From Rhipicephalus microplus (taxonomy: Eukaryota > Arthropoda > Arachnida > Ixodida > Ixodidae), in NCBI RefSeq assembly GCF_043290135.1, contig NC_134710.1, positions 198,871,692-198,935,691 on the forward strand: DNA of 64,000 nt, in the 5' to 3' direction. The stretch's first letter is position 1; every line of letters begins with the position of its first letter. The position numbers and the translations under genes were made by a program. Positions 15,765-27,991 of this stretch are shown here, piece by piece. The notes beneath the pieces were generated by a model, which was given only the letters and a program-made list of their open reading frames with translations, was not told where the DNA came from and made no database searches.

Positions 15765-15765
<1 letters not shown>
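15602..15765. repeat. 72-bp-arm inverted repeat with hammerhead-like cores
   Basis: Arms 15602-15673 and 15694-15765 match at 67 of 72 positions by hand alignment, around a 20-base spacer. The right arm plus the end of the spacer reads CTGATAA-A-GGGAG..CTCCC-GAAAC. This is the layout of a hammerhead-type stem-loop (CUGANGA, helix II, GAAA) with the core G8 position changed to A and one extra A before the helix. Stem-I-like pairing TCCT/AGGA flanks it. The left arm carries a similar block on the minus strand. Both sides lead to (TA)n arrays. Penelope-like retroelements are known to carry hammerhead motifs in their terminal repeats, so this may be a solo terminus of such an element. Confidence 0.8.

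Positions 15766-15821
<56 letters not shown>
15762..15821. repeat. (TA)n microsatellite
   Basis: About 60 bases of TA with one TGTA interruption, abutting the right arm of the hairpin. Confidence 0.95.
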
Positions 15822-16520
15822 CTGAAGCAAACAAGTGGTTTGCGTGATTACACATGAAACTATAAATAAATCAAGCTTTACCGCCTTCACCCTTGGGAAG
15901 TCGATGTGGGCCGCATGATTAGGGCAAGCAGTCGGAAAGTGATGACTCAAGTTATCTTTAACCACACCGTAAATGTGCTAGCCCTCACGACTTTCGAGCA
16001 AGTTTACCTTGGCTGAATTCGTCCGTTCGACTACTACCAGCCGTTTAACATGGCGTAAAAATATCACTCAAAGGCACACCAAGCCACTGATATGTATAAT
16101 GTGTGAGGCAGTGACCACTTGACCTGGGAATAATTTGCGTCACCAATGTGAAACCCCCGACATATGCTCTCTTCGAAGCAGACGACAAACACGAGCCGAC
16201 GACGGCTAGGTCTATATATACAGGCGCAGCTTGTTCTTGGTTGTGAAACAGCACTCTCAACATCAGGTCGGTTCGGGGGTTTGCCAAAACACTTCTGTCA
16301 TCTGGCACGCCTGTAGTGTACGTTCCACATATCTTCCCCCTCGAACAATAGAACACTTCCTTGTGACGCCTTTCAAATTGCGCAAAAGCTGTTCAAGACC
16401 TCTCTTACCTATGCACAGTAGGCAAAAACAACATGGTGTCGGCAATAGCGCGCCCCTATCAGGGCCGATTTTGAAGGGCCACTCACCAAGCTCTCAAAAT
16501 ACAAAAAGAGAACGTAATAT
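15822..16520. other. No recognisable feature
   Basis: Moderate GC, no recognised motif. Confidence 0.5.
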
Positions 16521-16535
16521 TCATTCCTGTGACTT

Positions 16536-16773
16536 GCCCCGCCGCGGTGGTCTAGTGGCTAAGGTACTCGGCTGCTTACCCGCAAGTCTCAGGTTCGAGT
16601 CCCGGCTGCAGCGGCTGCATTTTCGATGGAGGCGGAAATGTTGTAGGCCCGTGCGCTCAGATTTGGGAGCAGGTTAAAGAACCCCATGTGGTCGAAATTT
16701 CCGGAGCCCTCCACTACGGTGTCTCTCATAATCTTATGGTGCTTTTGGGACGTTAAACCCCACATATCAATCA
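16536..16773 (+). mobile_element. Ruka-like SINE with target-site duplication
   Basis: This is one of the best copies. The A box TGGTCTAGTGG is at 16548-16558 and the B box GTTCGAGTC at 16593-16601, both fitting the Pol III consensus. The body and the GGGACGTTAAACCCCACATA end are intact. Flanking repeats at 16521-16535 and 16774-16788 match at 13 of 15 positions (TCATTCCTG then GTGACTT versus ACACTT), as expected after LINE-mediated insertion. Confidence 0.93.
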
Positions 16774-16788
16774 TCATTCCTGACACTT

Positions 16789-18299
16789 CTTGTCCTTTTC
16801 GGTGCACTACTGTGACGTAGAAAGTAGTTCCCGTCACGTCTACAGCGTACATGCTCTCGATTTGTTGATATACGCGAAATGTCACCTGTGATTTGTCTCT
16901 TGCAATACTTTGCCATGCAGCCTTTCATCCGTTTTTCTTTCTCTCGCAAAAGTATCGCGCACAATCAACTGATCGAACTTCATTTTTTGTGTTTAAAAGT
17001 GCGCAAGTGGCGATAACAGCGTGCTGCCAAGGAGCGCGAAATTCTGATACGCTGTAGCACTTAGTGCTCATATTGTTCACGTGTATTCAAGAACTAAGAA
17101 GCGAGGAGGGCGTATCATGCGTATGAAAGAGAGGAGGATGTCACCCCCTCGTCTTTAATCACGGGGTGGTGCGTGGCCCTTTAACAAACTCTTCTCGCTT
17201 GAGTTGCTTTAGCGTTCGACTTGATTTGTTGTGATTACCGCTGCTTTTCGGTGCGTGTAAAGCGGTGTGCAGACCAGCGGCAGTGTACCGGTTTACGGTG
17301 AAGCGTAGCTAAGACTGTGCCTCGGTGGGTGATCAAGCGAGGATCGGCACCCGTGAATCTATGGCAACTATCGCTCGAGAAGCCTGCACTGTTTTTGTGC
17401 TGGTAACAGTTCATTCGCTTCGCTTTCCAGTCTCTCTGTTGGGTGCTATGTGACATTTCGAATTGACAACGTTTTGGCACGTTACTTGAGTGATCCCAAG
17501 TACGTACTGTGACGTATGAGCTACGCGCTGTGTTGGCGTCTTGCCTCGACACTGGTTAGCCCGTGTACTTCTATTTTATTGTGAGCAGTCCAGTTTTCGG
17601 AAGTGAAAGAAGGTTTGTTGTGAACAGTGTTGCTATGTTGACGTTTCCAATACTTGTGAAGAGGCTGTGATTGTGTGACTGAAAATTGAAAGGGTTGATG
17701 ACTGTTTTACCCTGCGAAATCGCGGTGGGAGGGCTTTACTTCGTCACTTCTCTTTTTTGTGATAGTCATAGTCCGAGCGCCGGAATGTGTCCAACTGATG
17801 TCGTAGGGTGATACATTTTGTTGTAGATGACGTTACTTTGGCAGCATGCCTTGACTGTTCTTCTGTGTAAACTTAGGAGTTCTACCTGCCAGTGAGAGCC
17901 CGTCAACGTAAAGCTTCCATCTGGTCCTCGCAAAAAGGAAAGATCTCTCTGGTGCCTTGCTTTGGACGAAGTTGAAGACCAGTGCCGGCTAACTACAGGT
18001 TTTTGATTCCGCTGCCACTTGTTTTGCACGGCACTACAGCCTCGAATACAGCATTCTATGTGTGATAATGTTTTTTGGAATAAGTATACGTTGCGTCGGG
18101 GACAGCAGTGCAATAAACAAAAGAAAAAAGGTGAGGCTGTTTTTTTGTTTTCTTTGCTTTATCGAAACAACACCCTAACATAGGACTCAAAATACGCACT
18201 AAAGGTAACAAAACAGTTGACAACCTAGGTAAAACGCTCTGAGCAGACACATCAACTAGTCTATTTCGACCACAACCGGAACGGTATCACCAGTGAGTA
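16789..18299. other. No recognisable feature
   Basis: Mixed composition, no recognised family, no shared repeat. Confidence 0.5.
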
Positions 18300-18800
18300 T
18301 CTATACTGATGATTCGGGCACGTCCAGGGCGAACAGGTACGTGCACGGCGATTCCGTCGTTGGAGGATTCAGTCGAAGAGCAGGACGACGCTCAGATGTA
18401 GGCACCTACCGAGCAGGTAGGTGTAGAAGACCGGGCTGACAAAGTCAGGCAGTCTTCTCGTACGCTCGGACCAGGAGCCACAGCCAAGCACTCGGGGCAA
18501 ACCACGACCATGACGCTGGTGGCTGCGAAATCCTCCCGCTGACTCCGAGGACGATCCAAGCTTGAGGTCAAACCAAGCAGGCCGCTCCGACTCTCTACTC
18601 TGCCGGGCACTCGGGGCGAACCACGACCGTGACGCTGGCTAGCTGCCTTCACCATGCTTCGGCCCGAACGGACCAAGAGAACCTTGCCGACTGCGCTGGC
18701 ACTCCTCGGGTCGACCCAGCGGCTTCTCATTGGGGCTTACAGAGTTGCCGCGTCGGCACGCGATTGGTGATGCTGAAGTATCGAAGTGTCTATCTATTGG
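18300..18800. repeat. GC-rich block with a 39-bp direct repeat
   Basis: The block is much richer in G+C than the surrounding sequence. A 39-base segment beginning GCACTCGGGGC and containing ACCACGACC and TGACGCTGG occurs at 18488 and again at 18607, about 36 of 39 identical, 119 bases apart. A minus-strand frame is open for about 340 bases (18392-18730), but its translation resembles nothing I know. It may be an LTR, a promoter or exonic sequence. Confidence 0.6.
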
Positions 18801-19274
18801 CCCCTGGAATCTCCGTAGTCACTCCTGATTGAGCCACTTTCCTTGTCATGTTGTTGATGTAGCGCCATCGTGCCAATGTTTCTCGTCGTCGTATTCACCC
18901 GGATTTTGTTTGTGCGTGGCCTGCTCCTCTTGTTACTTTTAGCGTGCAATTTTCTAAAGCACTCACATTACGCGCGCACTGCACTCATCACACCATGGCA
19001 GTTCTTACACCTTGTCAGTGGACGTGCGCGCGTGGCTGGCCTTTTTTTACGTCATCGGCTGCTCCCAGTCTAAAGGCTTTCTTTGCCTGTTTGCCCCAGA
19101 GCACACTTGATTCCTAATGACACTGATGGCTACTAATCCTTGTGCCATCGGTGAATTGCACTTGCGGAACTAAATTTGTTCCTTTTCGCGTAGTACTATA
19201 CGGTACCCATGTTAAGTTCAAGCATCAAATATTTCCGATTGCCGTTATATACATACGTTTACTATGAATGGGGG
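18801..19274. other. No recognisable feature
   Basis: Sequence between the GC-rich block and a SINE. I see nothing supportable. Confidence 0.5.
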
Positions 19275-19512
19275 GACCCACCGCGGTGGCTGAGGTACCC
19301 GGCTGCTGACCCGCAGGTCACGGGATCGATTCTTGGCAGCAGCGGCTGTATTTTCGATGGAAGCGAAAATGCTGTAGGTCCATGTGCTCAGATTTGGGCG
19401 CACGTTAAAGAACCCCAGGAGGTCGAAATTTTCGGAGTCCTCCACTATGGCGTCTCTAAAACTCATATGGTAGTTTTGGGACTTTAAACCTTACATATCA
19501 AGAAATCAATGA
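19275..19512 (+). mobile_element. Ruka-like SINE
   Basis: Near full length. The head is short of part of the A box (ACCGCGGTGGCTGAGG), the B box is GATCGATTC, and the body ends in GGGACTTTAAACC and ATCAAGAAATCA. ATGAATGGGGGG on the left and ATGAAGAGGGGGG on the right may be an imperfect target-site duplication. Confidence 0.85.
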
Positions 19513-19782
19513 AGAGGGGGGGGGGAGGTATCTGCAGATTTTTATTTGATATAAGTGAGCGCTTGTCAGGTTATTAAGGCGAGCCTGTCTTTCTACCCAG
19601 TTTAATAGTTGGAAACGTTAGTGTGAATTTAGTTTCCAAGAACCATGTAGCACTTGAGGAAATTTTGTTATTTTGAAACAATAGTTCAATAAAGGATTAC
19701 CGCTGTGGTAGCACTATACTTCACTGAATATATGTAGTGCGGTATGTTGTTGTGGTAATTCATATATTATTCACAATTTAGT

Positions 19783-19954
19783 GTATGTATGTATGTATGT
19801 ATGTATGTATGTATGTATGTATGTATGTATGTATGTATGTATGTATGTATGTATTTATGTATGTATGTATGTATGTATGTATGTATGTATGTATGTATGT
19901 ATGTATGTATGTATGTATGTATGTATGTATGTATGTATGTATGTATGTATGTAT
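19783..19954. repeat. (GTAT)n tetranucleotide microsatellite
   Basis: About 43 units of GTAT with one GTATTTAT interruption near 19855. The MYVCMYVC open frames are artefacts. Confidence 0.97.
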
Positions 19955-21536
19955 CTTTTAAATTAAAAACCGTTCTTTATCCTTGACAGTAAATATAGTA
20001 AGAGTTCTGCCGATTCTTTTTCTAGTTCTCTTTCCTGTGCCATTATACTTTTCATTTTGTTTTTTACTGCATAAAAATAGATGTCACCTTACAGAAAATG
20101 TGTGCATTCGAAGAAGTTGTTTCATTTGCCAATGCACAGTCAGTCATCAGCAAGAAATTGGAAAAAATGGGACCAACCATTAAAGATTATATAGAGCAAA
20201 GCTCCTCTACATAGCATTGCTTCTACACAGTGAATTTGTCGAATGTGTTGAGTTAAACTAATCAATTTTAATCAGAATAAAGAAGCTTTCACTAGTGGCT
20301 GTACATTTACATATGTGTATTATATTTTTGCATATTGTAATATCTGTTGGCTATTACTATCAAGGACACAAGCCTAGTCAAGCGGAATACACGAATTTTT
20401 CTCGATGCACCTGTAATCTGTACTGGAACTGTTTTTATTAAAAGTAAACTTCTGTTTAAGCATTTTATGAAGTAAATAAAAACAGAGTATCTTTGTGACA
20501 GAAATCGATTTGCCATTGTACTGTTTCGCAAGGAACTATTACGGCTCTCTCCTCGGAACTCAATAGCGTGCTGTAGTTTTTCATAACCTTTACAGCGACT
20601 TTACATGGAAACGTGCAACATAACAGGTACCAAGAGAGAGGGCACCAACTGATAATTTGGTGCATTCTCTATCTGTCCCTGCCATGCCGCCTTGCTGGGA
20701 GTAATGATTCCCACCAAACCAGCACGAAAACGTGTCCCGACAAAGGCAGTCAATTTGCCGCAAGCAATTGTCTAGCAAGCGATTCTCGCTGCATGTCTTG
20801 ATTTTTTTCAAAACGTCTTTATGTCTGAACATCAGTCGAATATTCAGACACGTGAAAAGTTATATATCAGGTATAATAATGACGTTTTGGCCCTGGGCAT
20901 TCTTGCGATAACAAAGGTTCTAAAAAGAAAATATGAACTCTCAGTTCTATAATTCATCAGGCAGCACGACAGGTGCTTTTCGGTCTTAAGAGAAGTGAAA
21001 TAAGAGAGCGCAAAAGCCACCTTCTTAAGAAAAGTGTACCCGCCGCAACACTTATTCTCGGGCCGGGTAACCTCTTAAACAACAGAAAAAAAAACGTTGG
21101 TGCTCGGCAACCCTGCAAATCGAATGCAGTAACTCCTGAATTGTAGTTTGACGCTGTAACCACTTGTCCGCTGTATCAGTGCTTGAAATGAGCGCTTGCC
21201 ACTGCAGCATATACCCATCAATAATATATCGTCATTCCCTCGAAAGATGCCAAATGCAGAACGTCGGGTGAAATTTAGTCAAAAATATGAAAAAGAATTG
21301 GAATGCGTTTGCCTTAGGTGATTAGGAAGTAGAAACCACAAAGTGTGTCTGTATTACTTTGCCCTTGATACTGGCATATGGCAACACTAATCAGCTATCC
21401 TGAATTCACTGTCACTAGTGTTAATTTCACTAACTTAATGCTGACTCAGTTTCCATTATTGTGATGTATTCAAACTCTTGCTAATCAACTCAGAACTCTC
21501 GTAATTAGCTTTAAATCTTTGACAAAGAAAGTCACA
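19955..21536. other. AT-rich tract, nothing recognised
   Basis: No recognised motif or shared repeat. Confidence 0.5.
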
Positions 21537-21537
21537 T

Positions 21538-22375
21538 TTATTTTTTTTATTTATTTGTCATACTGTCAACCCTTAATTGAGGGTAGTTACAGGGAGGGTG
21601 AAGAATTGAGTTACACAAAATTAAATATTTGAAAAATCGTAAGATGAACTCTTTAACATATAGCATAATTATATGAGAAACACAGTGACATGCTTTTTCA
21701 CTCAATATATTTACAACTTGATCTCTATGACTAATGAAACATTTCTAAGGAAACACATACACGAACGCTGCAAACTATACATTCTCAACAAAATGCCTAT
21801 CAAGAGCAACCTAAAAATCACTCAAAGCTCTTATTTGCACCATATCGTTCGGTAATTCATTCCACATTATAATAGCATTGGGAAAGAAGAAAAATTGAAA
21901 GATATCTGTTCGAGCATGTATTGGTTGTATGAATGTAGTACATATTGTTCTTGGAAACCTTTTGTAAGAATGCTTGAAATAATAATCCCTGTTTATTTTC
22001 ACCCCGGCATGCAGGATCTGAAAAAGAAGCTTCAACCTTTGTTTCCGCTTTCTTAATTCTAGCGATTCTCATTTACATTCTTTTAACATTTCAGTAACAG
22101 AATCCTTTCCTCGATATTTGAAGCAGATAAAGCAAGCTGACATTCTCTGAATGCGTTCTAATTTATTTTTTAAGACCTTTTGGTGTGGGCTCCACACAGC
22201 GCTAGCGTATTCTAATCTCGGACGCACATACATTTTGCAGGCAAGCAGCTTGGCATCTTTTGTGGCTCGGCCTAACTTCTTTCGTAGGAAGTACAATTTT
22301 CGACATGCTAATTGACATATGTTGTCGACATGAGGACGCCAGCTCAACTTATCTGTTATAGTTACACTATTTTTA
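21538..22375 (-). mobile_element. 3' end of a Jockey/CR1-type LINE, 5'-truncated
   Basis: The minus strand encodes the C-terminal part of a LINE reverse transcriptase. A block with TITDKLSWRPHVDNIC is followed by YVRPRLEYASAVWSPH, the hallmark 'thumb-connection' region, then LERIQR. After a stop, another frame gives YKRFPRTI and MWNELPNDMVQ, typical of the extreme C-terminus. The polymerase catalytic motifs are absent because the copy is truncated before them. A T-rich stretch at 21538-21560 (A-rich on the element strand, with AATAAA) marks the 3' end. Compare the longer related element at 53.6-56.3 kb. The copy is dead. Confidence 0.85.
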
Positions 22376-22952
22376 CTCTCTTTCTGTGTGGCTGCCACTC
22401 CCATATATACCTCGGATTTAGCGTTTTATGATCTACAAGCATTCAACGCTGCTTTGCCAAAGTTTCTTATGACATCGGCGGCACCAGATGATCATCTTTA
22501 TCATCTCCTCGATCACGTAGACTTCATGCTTTTGCGAAGAATAAATGTGAGTCGCGCTAAAGACGTCTCTCTCGTTTTTTTTTTATTGTTTCGCCCGTGT
22601 GGTAATGTCACTCGACGCCGGGACTCAAGAACGCACCTTTTTTATGTTTGGTCACGCAATGAACTACCACTAGACTAAATATCTGCACAGTTTTTTCAAG
22701 GCATTAGCATGAAAACGCTTCCAGGTGAGTTGCTCTCATTTTACGTAGACAAATATATAACAGTAAGCGTATGCATTTTCTTGCATTCCGTCTTTATCAA
22801 AATGTTGTGGTGCATGGAGCTTGTCACATTGCGCTTGGGATGTGATTTTATTACTGCTGTTCTATATGTTTGCAGAATTTTTCCGCAGGCAGAAAAGCTG
22901 CTCTTGTGTCTTGTAATAAGAATATTGTCAGAAAGACAACTTTTTACGTCTA
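22376..22952. other. No recognisable feature
   Basis: Sequence upstream of the LINE 5' truncation point and left of a SINE. Nothing supportable. Confidence 0.5.
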
Positions 22953-22964
22953 GAAAACACCATT

Positions 22965-23208
22965 ATTTTATTGATTCGAGGGGTTTGACATTCCAAAACC
23001 GCCATATGATTATGTGAGACGCCGTAGTGGAGGGCTCCGGAAATTTCGACTACCTGGAAGTTTTTTAACGTGCACCCAAATCTAAGCACACGGGCCTACA
23101 GCATTTTTGCCTCTATCGAAAATGCAGCCGCTGCCACCTGGATTCAATCCCGCGACCTGCGTGTCAGTAGCCGAGTACCTTAGCAACTAGACCACCACGG
23201 CGCGGCTG
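22965..23208 (-). mobile_element. Ruka-like SINE with target-site duplication
   Basis: Reverse-oriented copy: GGTTTGACATTCCAAAACCGCC at the left is the 3' end and CCGAGTACCTTAGCAACTAG at the right is the A-box side. The B-box region reads GATTGAATC on the minus strand, with one departure from consensus. Flanks GAAAACACCATT (22953-22964) and GAAAGCACCCTT (23209-23220) are an imperfect 12-bp target-site duplication. Confidence 0.9.
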
Positions 23209-23220
23209 GAAAGCACCCTT

Positions 23221-24000
23221 GCGGTCACCACCGCACCGCGCTCGATTAGGCCGGATTAGTTGAGTAGCAGCTCAGCTTCATTGAAATGCAAGGTAACTGA
23301 TCGTGATAAACAAGGGAAGCTTTTAAGGGAACACCTACAAACAATGCATGCATGAATTTTTACGCGGTCACATCGATGCGGTGTTCTATGTAGTGTTGTT
23401 CACTTGTACTTGGCGAGATAGCTTACGCATCATTGATTAAGGCTATCGAGCAATTACTCTTTAGCAATGATCATTGATGAAACGCGAGCGCTTGGCTTTG
23501 CGCAGAACTTCCGGACGTCTGTTAAAATGCGGCAACACGTAAGCGCTGTAGCAGACGCTCGCGGAGCTCGAATCTGAGATGCAGCAAATTGTTGGTGATC
23601 ATCAAACGCCCTCGACTATAGACGCTTGGCCTGCTACTTTGCTATCATCAGCACACATTTATTCCTTTCTTCGTCGTTTCACCGGCTTTTGTGGGTCTTC
23701 CTTGTCCTCAAATGTGCCGAGTAAGTTTAGCTTATGCCATGGCTATCGTATCCCCAAGAGATAAAATTCCTGGCTAAGAAAGTGCACAGCCAAGAGAAAG
23801 CCGTGTGAATTCAGACCCTGAATGATCTGTAAGTACTATACAGTGCACACTGCGCACACAGTGACCATGGGCGGCAGCGTTAGCAACCGAACTACGTATT
23901 CATTATTATCAATTTTATCTGTGTTCCAGTGAACGAGGAAGGACTGTTCCAATATTCCTAAATCAATCCTCTTTAGATCAAGTTGATTGTCGTTTATTCC
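23221..24000. other. No recognisable feature
   Basis: Nothing recognised between the SINE and the RTE relic. Confidence 0.5.
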
Positions 24001-24004
24001 TGCG

Positions 24005-24300
24005 AACTCATTATTTCATCAGCCCACCTAACTCACCGCCACCTTAGGCTGCGTTTCGCGTCTCTCGGTACCCCCTATATCGCTTTCACTTCCCTTGTTG
24101 CCTGTCCAAAGCATTAATTTGGCTGGCCCAGTCCCATTTTGTACGCTTAACGCCAACTAGAATACCGGCTATCTTTGTTTGTTCGTTGGCCCAATGGATT
24201 GACTGCTGATATTTTAGTGTTACGCCCAGAAGTTTTTGTTTCATCGAACACAGTAAGATGCCGTAACTTTTCACCACTTTCTTAGTTAACATATGTGCAT
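24005..24300 (-). mobile_element. RTE-type LINE C-terminal relic
   Basis: The minus-strand translation reads KLLGVTLKYQQSIHWANEQT, then KRTKWDWASQI. It aligns with the C-terminal part of the better RTE copy at 50.3-50.7 kb (GVTLRDKTIAEWIREQT, then KKKWTWAGHV). Just beyond, a second frame matches the RWADEI motif near 24020-24035. Only this tail is recognisable; no polymerase motifs remain. Confidence 0.65.
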
Positions 24301-25935
24301 ATGCCCTGCATGTTAGTATTGGCAGAAACTCTAGTAATGGTAAAATGCGATGGTTTTACTCTTTGCCTCTTTCAGAAAGCTAATCATGATTTTGAAATGT
24401 CTGTCGGATGCACCCTAGCCAATTATTTTTTTGGCTGAATAAGCTTTGCATAAAAAGTCTTCAATGCGAATGGTTGTCCAAAATATATTCCGCTCGGGTG
24501 CAGTTTTAAACTCAAGATTTCGTTCTTTATTCGGGCCACCGACCATCAGTTGTGTTCGTCTTTTGCATGTCTATCTTTAAGCATACTTTGCCACTCTATG
24601 GGATAAATTCTTAAAGCATTCGTTGCCATTCTCCGTGATCTTTGCTGAAGAAGAGGCTTTCACCTACCATGATTCGAGTTGGCTCCTGACGCGTTCTCTT
24701 TCATGAGTTGTTACCATTTCCTCCCAATATATCCAGCTGAACGCTTCTAAGCACACAGTGAAGAGCTCTTGGAGAGACTGCACCGCCTTGCGTTACCACC
24801 TAATGCACCGAAATGTTTCCGCTTTCGTTAAGGCGAGTTGTGGAGTCTTTGCAGACACTGGCTAAGGTGAATGCGCACATTTCTCCAGCACTCTTTGGCA
24901 ATATGCTATGCTTCGAGAAAAGGTGGCATTTCTACCGAGTTGAATGGCTTTTCGTGCACAACAAATTTTGGCACCTAGGGCACGCGATATCAAAGTGACT
25001 AAATAATGAGCTTCTCTAGACCATTACGCTGTGATTCTGGCGTGATTCGTGCACTGAATAGTGAGTGCCTCGCTCATGGGCATCTGTGAAACGTCTAGAA
25101 CCACGATATTTAGATGTACACACGCTTCTTAAATTTCGCGAATGGGGTGACCTCAAAAACACTCGGCCGATAGAACTTATCGCGTGTGCCTATAGTCCGC
25201 TACTTGTCTGTGGGCATCAATAAATAACTTCCACTTCAAGTAGTGAAATAACCCTTCTTGTTCCGATCGCAAATTTTCGTAAGAGAGCTTTCCTCTGCGA
25301 ATGATCCGCAGAATGCCTTGCATGCATCACTCGTGTAGGTTTCACCTGCATTTATCGACGACGGGGCTCCATCTGCGTGATCGGTGGTCTTGCATATTGA
25401 ATGGAGCTGCACTGTGGCGCAATCGCTTTGCGAGTCTATCTACGATTGCCTCATTCGGAATGTATATTTCTCGCAGCTCCAGCTGCCCATGTGCGCAGTG
25501 GGCACCTGACGTCGCTATCGATTTATCTCATCAGTTTTGACCTCCGACTTCGAGTAGGTAGGTGCGGAAACGTGTGAAAACATATAAAAAAGTTGCGATA
25601 AATATTCAGGATTCAACATTTTTTATCGCGAATACGCATTTTGGGAATTGTTCTCATTGCAGCACTTATGTTCTGAGAAATTACACCACAACGGTTAGAA
25701 CTGGTTTCACTGTGCGTTCTTGTCGGCCAACCCTAATGTGTAAATTCTAGCGATGCACCGAATCTAATGAATGCTCGGCGAAGATCATTTAACATGAAGA
25801 ATGTTCAATGGTCTGCACGCGTAATGGTTTTAAAAATATGTATGTCGCAAAAATAAATGAGTTGGATATCCATCTTCTTAAGTGCGTCCACCGGAGAACG
25901 TCGTTAGACACCAGGTGAAAGTGGGAGATGTTAAT
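24301..25935. other. No recognised feature; may hold decayed LINE sequence
   Basis: If the RTE relic extended further 5' on the minus strand it would lie here, but I cannot recognise RT motifs. No other repeats found. Confidence 0.4.
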
Positions 25936-25941
25936 TAGAGT

Positions 25942-26014
25942 TGGTTTATAGGGTTCAACGTCCCAAACTGACTAGGCTTATGAGAAAAGCTGTGGTGGAA
26001 GGCTTGGGATGATT
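25942..26014 (-). mobile_element. Ruka-related 3' fragment
   Basis: GGGTTCAACGTCCCAAACTG followed by TGTGGTGGAAGGCTTGGGAT is a diverged copy of the SINE 3' end in reverse orientation. It sits immediately left of a forward copy, giving a head-to-head-like pair of 3' end and head. Confidence 0.6.
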
Positions 26015-26022
26015 TTAACAGC

Positions 26023-26267
26023 CTCCCCCGCCGCTGTGGTCTAGTGGCTAAGGTACTCGACTGCTGACCCGCAAGTCGCGAGATCGAATCCCGGCTGCGG
26101 TGCCTGCATTTTTGATGGAGGCGAAAATCATGTAGGCTCATGTGCTCAAATTTGGGTGCATGATAAAGAATCCTAGGTGGTCGAAATTGCCGCAGCCCTC
26201 CACTACGGTGTCTGTCATAATCATTATGTGGTTTTGGGACGTTAAACCCCACATATCTATCTAATCA
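26023..26267 (+). mobile_element. Ruka-like SINE
   Basis: Full-length copy with A box TGGTCTAGTGG at 26037-26047 and B box GATCGAATC at 26082-26090, both matching consensus. The body runs to GGGACGTTAAACCCCACATA. I see no clear target-site duplication. Confidence 0.92.
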
Positions 26268-27013
26268 TTCTGCAGCCAATCAGTGTAAGTAGTGAGCAAC
26301 TACGACACCCGTTTATTTCGATATCATAAGAACAAAGGGTTTGTTCAACAAATAACAACCCAATATGTCTTATAGCTCAAGTATATAAGTGCTAGTCTGC
26401 TCGCAGTTTGCCATGTGTCATGCAGGCGGACAATTTTAGTTGTTGATATGGTTGCACGTATCTCCCATCTATTATAGTACTTATTTTTGGGCAATTGAAC
26501 TTCATCAACATTACCAAGTGTTTCCATGTGCGGTCTTTTGAAAATGAGTCCATGGGACTATCTGGGTGTTCCTGTGAATGCAAAAAAACAAGTAAAAATT
26601 TTTTCTACTCCAATCATATTGGTGTCGGAAAGTAAGCAATCAACACTATTTCTAGCCTGACAGTGCGCGGCATTGGTTGAGATATCGGTCGACCTGTATT
26701 ACTGAATGAAGTTCAGGTGATGTTTTCTAGAGGCAACGTGCGACGGAGTTGTTTTAACGCGTAAGCATGGTTTAGCTAGGACTCCTTGCGTGGGGTTATG
26801 TACGGTCACGCTAAATACGGTCGAAACACGCTCACTCAAGATATAGTAAATCCAAGCCAGAATAATGACACCGACGAATGTTAAATTGATTCAGAAAATA
26901 CTGCTGAATGAGAGAGTTTAATTCAGCATTTTTTCTACACTGTAAGAAAATTTCTCCAAGGTCGCAGTAAAACGCGTGTCTTCTAGCATCACCCGAATTC
27001 GGACCAATTGTTG
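26268..27013. other. No recognisable feature
   Basis: Nothing supportable before the minisatellite. Confidence 0.5.
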
Positions 27014-27253
27014 CACCGGATCTTTGAAATAATTGCATGGCGCAGCCGGAGTATTTTTCAAAGATATTTCACTGCGGCCGAGCAGAGCAATCGCTTGGCG
27101 CCGCCAGAGTGCTTTTCACGGGCATTTTCCTCCGGCTGGCCGGATCGATTACGTGGCACCTGCAAAGCATTTCTCGCGGGTTTCTTACTCCGGCTAACCG
27201 AAGCTTTTTTATGGTATTCCGCAGTATTTTATGGATGTACTTACTTCGTCCGG
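27014..27253. repeat. 58-60-bp degenerate minisatellite, four units
   Basis: Units at about 27014-27077, 27078-27135, 27136-27193 and 27194-27253 align along their length. Shared marks are a CCGRRNC-type start, TGGCNCC in the middle, CAGAGTATTTTTC-like sequence, and CTCCGG at the unit end. Two adjacent units are exactly 58 bases. A partial fifth unit may precede 27014. The open frames here reflect the repeat. I know of no family for it. Confidence 0.75.
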
Positions 27254-27863
27254 ACAGAATACGAGTATAAGGCGGACCGGTATTTTTTTAAGTGTTTGCT
27301 CCACTCTTTATTTATTGTATGGTGATCGTTTCACGCGTTGGTTAGACGAAGGAAGTCCCTATTCTCATGCAAGCACTGCAGAGGTACTGTGTATTCTTTT
27401 CCACAGAGTTGTAGCGGATGATATTCAAGGAAATACTTGAGTTTTTATTCTTTGATTTATTAAAGATAAGATACCAATTCTGCATAATTACCCAGCATTT
27501 AGGAAAAGGAGACATGAATAAAAAACATGAAAAAGCCACCAAAAATGAAACACAATTATACAGATCAGATAAATTAACAGCACTTAATTTTAAAGCGCAG
27601 CGCTTCAAAATGAAGCCCACGATGTTGCAATACGATGCACGACAAAAGAAGAAAGCGTAGCCGTTGGGAACAACTCTTCGCCATCTCCGAAGGACTATCC
27701 ATAATTTTCATTGAGGACGCAAGGTTTGAGCTGATTGCTTCCTGCGTAACTTAGCAAAAAATAATTATACATGACAACTGCAATACATGCGAGAAGCACG
27801 GAAACTGAGCACGGACACTGTACAGTCTGTGAATCTATGAGAACAAGCAACTTCTAAAACTGA
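27254..27863. other. No recognisable feature
   Basis: AT-rich sequence, nothing recognised. Confidence 0.5.
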
Positions 27864-27925
<62 letters not shown>

Positions 27926-27941
27926 ACACACACACGCACAC

Positions 27942-27991
<50 letters not shown>
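27864..27991. repeat. (CA)n microsatellite
   Basis: About 64 CA units with a few CG/TA interruptions near 27920-27950. VCVCVC frames on the minus strand are artefacts. Confidence 0.97.

Noticed and set aside
19781..19986. MYVC repeat protein
   Set aside because: It is the translation of the (GTAT)n array.
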